This document shows, in pieces, positions 52,831 to 54,788 of a stretch of 54,788 nucleotides of DNA. The notes beneath the pieces were generated by a model. The model did not search any database and was not told the origin of the DNA. It worked only from the letters and a program-made list of their open reading frames with translations. Position numbers and translations under genes: made by a program. Numbering within the stretch: the first letter of the stretch is position 1; the number at the start of each line of letters is the position of its first letter. The stretch is from an uncultured Bacteroidales bacterium (GTDB lineage Bacteria > Bacteroidota > Bacteroidia > Bacteroidales > UBA932): assembly GCA_905233345.1 (NCBI GenBank), contig CAJODQ010000029.1, forward strand, positions 1 to 54,788, read 5' to 3'.

Positions 52831-54735
52831 ATGAAAATCAACTCAGCCGATGCTCTCGAAAGCATCCGACGGAAAGCGTCCAAAGCGCTGACCGTCCGGG
52901 AGGCCAACAAGCGCTCCGGTACCACAGCGCCCTGCGGCCTGGACACGGGAACACCCCACATCCAGATCCTCTGCTGCGGCGGTACGGGTTGCAAGGCTTC
53001 CGAAAGTGCGAAGATCGTGGAAAACTTCCATGCATCGATCCAGGAACACGGTATCGCCGACAAGGTGGACGTGATCGTGACCGGTTGCTTCGGTTTCTGC
53101 GAAAAGGGCCCGATCGTCAAGGTCATGCCCGACAATACCTTCTACACCTCTGTCCGCCCCGCGGACGTGGAGGAGATCGTCAGCTCCCATATCATCGGTG
53201 GCCAGCGCGTCGAGCGCCTGCTCTACCTCGATCCGGGCAACGGAAGGCATGTGAGCGACTCCAAGCACATGAATTTCTACCGCAAGCAGATGCGCGTCGC
53301 GCTCCGCAACTGCGGCGTGATCAATCCGGAAGACATTACCGAGTACATCGGCCGCTACGGCTACCGGGCCCTGGCCCAGAGCCTGAAGCGCCCCAGCCAG
53401 GAAGTGCTCGACGACATCAAGGCCTCCGGCCTGCGAGGTCGCGGCGGCGCCGGTTTCCCGACGGGCACCAAGTGGGAGATCGCCCGCAAGTTCAAGTCGG
53501 ACGAGAAATACGTGGTCTGCAACGCCGACGAGGGTGACCCGGGTGCGTTCATGGACCGCTCCATCATGGAAGGCGACCCCAACTCGATCGTCGAGGCCAT
53601 GACCATCTGCGGCTACTGCATTGAGGCACACCACGGCCTCATCTATATCCGTGCCGAGTATCCGCTGGCCGTTGAGCGCCTGAAGATCGCCATTGCCCAG
53701 GCCCGCGAATACGGCCTGCTGGGCAAGGACATCCTCGGTTCGGGGTTCGATTTTGACATCGAGATCCGCTACGGCGCCGGCGCCTTCGTCTGCGGCGAGG
53801 AAACCGCTCTCATCCACTCAATGGAAGGCAAGCGCGGCGAGCCGACGCTCAAGCCGCCGTTCCCGGCGGAAGCGGGTTACATGGGCAAGCCGACCAACGT
53901 GAACAACGTGGAGACCCTGGCCAACATCCCGGTCATCCTTACGCGCGGCCCCGAGTGGTTTTCATCGATCGGCACCGAGAAATCGAAAGGCACCAAGGTC
54001 TTCGCCCTGGCCGGCAAGATCAACAACGTGGGCCTGATCGAAGTGCCCATGGGCACGACCCTGCGCGAGATCATCTACGACATCGGCGGTGGCGTGAAGA
54101 ACGGCAAGAAATTCAAGGCCGTGCAGACCGGCGGTCCGTCCGGCGGCTGCCTGACCGAGAAACACCTCGATATTCCCATCGACTACGAAAGCCTGACGGC
54201 TGCCGGCTCGATGATGGGCTCCGGCGGCATGATCGTCATGGACGAAGACGACTGCATGGTGTCCGTCGCGAAGTTCTACCTCGAATTCACGGTGGGTGAG
54301 TCGTGCGGCAAGTGCACGCCCTGCCGCATCGGCAACAAACGCATGCTCGAGATCCTGACCCGCATCACGGAAGGGAAGGGCGAGATGGCCGACCTCGACC
54401 AGCTCCAGAACCTGGCTTCCGTCATCAAGGACTCGGCGCTCTGCGGTCTGGGCCAGACCTCCCCGAACCCGGTGCTCTCGACCCTGGCCAATTTCCGCGA
54501 CGAGTACGTGGAGCACGTACGCGCCCACAAGTGCCGCGCGAAGAAGTGCAAGGCCCTGCTGACCTACACCATCGACCCGCAGCGCTGCAAGGGCTGCTCG
54601 GCCTGCCTCAAGTCCTGCCCCGCGCAGGCCATCATGGGCGAGAGCCGCAAACCGCACGTTATCAACCCGTATGTCTGCATCCGTTGCGGCATGTGCACCT
54701 CGCGCTGCCATTTCGGTGCGATTTCCGTCATCTAG
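52831..54735 (+). CDS. hydB: NADH-binding iron-sulfur flavoprotein, HydB/HndC (NuoF-like) subunit of an electron-bifurcating hydrogenase
   Basis: 634 residues. N-terminal thioredoxin-like [2Fe-2S] domain (about 40-125; Cys in ILCCGGTGC and TGCFGFC). NuoF core with the FMN/NADH loop GRGGAGFPTGTKW, CNADEGDPGAFMDR, and CGEETALI. SLBB domain, then the 4Fe-4S motif ESCGKCTPCRIG. C-terminal two-cluster ferredoxin (CKGCSACLKSCP and CIRCGMCTSRC). This order matches HydB/HndC. A NuoE/HydC-like partner is not seen upstream; clpX is. The next gene starts like HydA, supporting the hydrogenase reading over complex I. Confidence 0.9.
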   Translation: MKINSADALESIRRKASKALTVREANKRSGTTAPCGLDTGTPHIQILCCGGTGCKASESAKIVENFHASIQEHGIADKVDVIVTGCFGFCEKGPIVKVMPDNTFYTSVRPADVEEIVSSHIIGGQRVERLLYLDPGNGRHVSDSKHMNFYRKQMRVALRNCGVINPEDITEYIGRYGYRALAQSLKRPSQEVLDDIKASGLRGRGGAGFPTGTKWEIARKFKSDEKYVVCNADEGDPGAFMDRSIMEGDPNSIVEAMTICGYCIEAHHGLIYIRAEYPLAVERLKIAIAQAREYGLLGKDILGSGFDFDIEIRYGAGAFVCGEETALIHSMEGKRGEPTLKPPFPAEAGYMGKPTNVNNVETLANIPVILTRGPEWFSSIGTEKSKGTKVFALAGKINNVGLIEVPMGTTLREIIYDIGGGVKNGKKFKAVQTGGPSGGCLTEKHLDIPIDYESLTAAGSMMGSGGMIVMDEDDCMVSVAKFYLEFTVGESCGKCTPCRIGNKRMLEILTRITEGKGEMADLDQLQNLASVIKDSALCGLGQTSPNPVLSTLANFRDEYVEHVRAHKCRAKKCKALLTYTIDPQRCKGCSACLKSCPAQAIMGESRKPHVINPYVCIRCGMCTSRCHFGAISVI

Positions 54736-54741
54736 TCGCGT

Positions 54742-54788
54742 ATGGAAAAGAAAATCAATCTCAGTATCGATAAACGTCCCGTGCGCGT
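54742..54788 (+). CDS. Start of a probable HydA-like [FeFe]-hydrogenase subunit (15 codons, runs off the window)
   Basis: The ATG at 54742, 6 nt after the HydB-like stop, opens MEKKINLSIDKRPVRV. This looks like the first strand of a 2Fe-2S ferredoxin-like N-terminal domain, as at the start of HydA and of NuoG. Too short to tell these apart; the neighbour suggests HydA. Confidence 0.45.
   Translation, partial: MEKKINLSIDKRPVR

Overview
The window looks like chromosomal DNA of a fairly GC-rich member of the Bacteroidales (phylum Bacteroidota). Pointers are the repeated TAnnTTTG -7 promoter elements (often so close to the ATG that the mRNA must be nearly leaderless), few Shine-Dalgarno sequences, outer-membrane TonB-type proteins, Bacteroidota-type lipoproteins, and CbiK-type cobaltochelatases. 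Genus cannot be resolved from sequence alone. No rRNA, tRNA or CRISPR array was seen.

Region 1 (1-15.6 kb) is a vitamin B12 locus. Two divergent cobalamin riboswitches (about 359-512 on minus, 653-854 on plus) control a partial SLC13-type anion transporter and a BtuB-like TonB receptor, the latter followed by an exported CbiK-like lipoprotein. After a CPBP membrane protease gene, a second exported CbiK-like gene diverges from a tight operon of four two-enzyme fusions: CbiH-CbiC, CbiE-CbiT, CbiG-CbiF and CbiJ(CobK)-CbiD. Then come cobC and cobS (minus) and cobU and cobT (plus). cbiL, cbiA, cbiB, cbiP and cobA/O are not in the window. cbiG-cbiF carries an in-frame palindromic insert.

Region 2 (15.6-26.6 kb) is mixed: a secreted M28 peptidase, an APH-like kinase, a minus operon (HD hydrolase, two short chromate-transporter halves, nitroreductase-like protein, bile-acid/sodium symporter-family protein), a TerB-DnaJ protein, a transposase derivative apparently lacking its catalytic residues, two palindromic elements, an alpha/beta hydrolase, a small lipoprotein, and an MG2/plug-like exported protein. 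REP-like palindromes occur between genes and supply the last codons and stop of two genes.

Region 3 (26.6-48.1 kb) is a minus-strand export array: TolC, HlyD-type adaptor, one ABC ATPase and six large FtsX/MacB-type permeases, three of them broken by small indels. Three copies of a two-hairpin element follow permease stop codons. Upstream lie a carboxypeptidase-regulatory-like gene, an NtrC-type regulator and a histidine kinase. A sigma-54-type promoter precedes tolC and a weaker one precedes the regulator operon. Both share CAGTTTGGCACAGC and have CTTTACAC/GTAAAG palindromes upstream, suggesting one autoregulated sigma-54 circuit for the exporter.

Region 4 (48.1-54.8 kb) holds an M20 dipeptidase diverging from tig-clpP-clpX, then a HydB/NuoF-like subunit and the first codons of a probable HydA-like partner.
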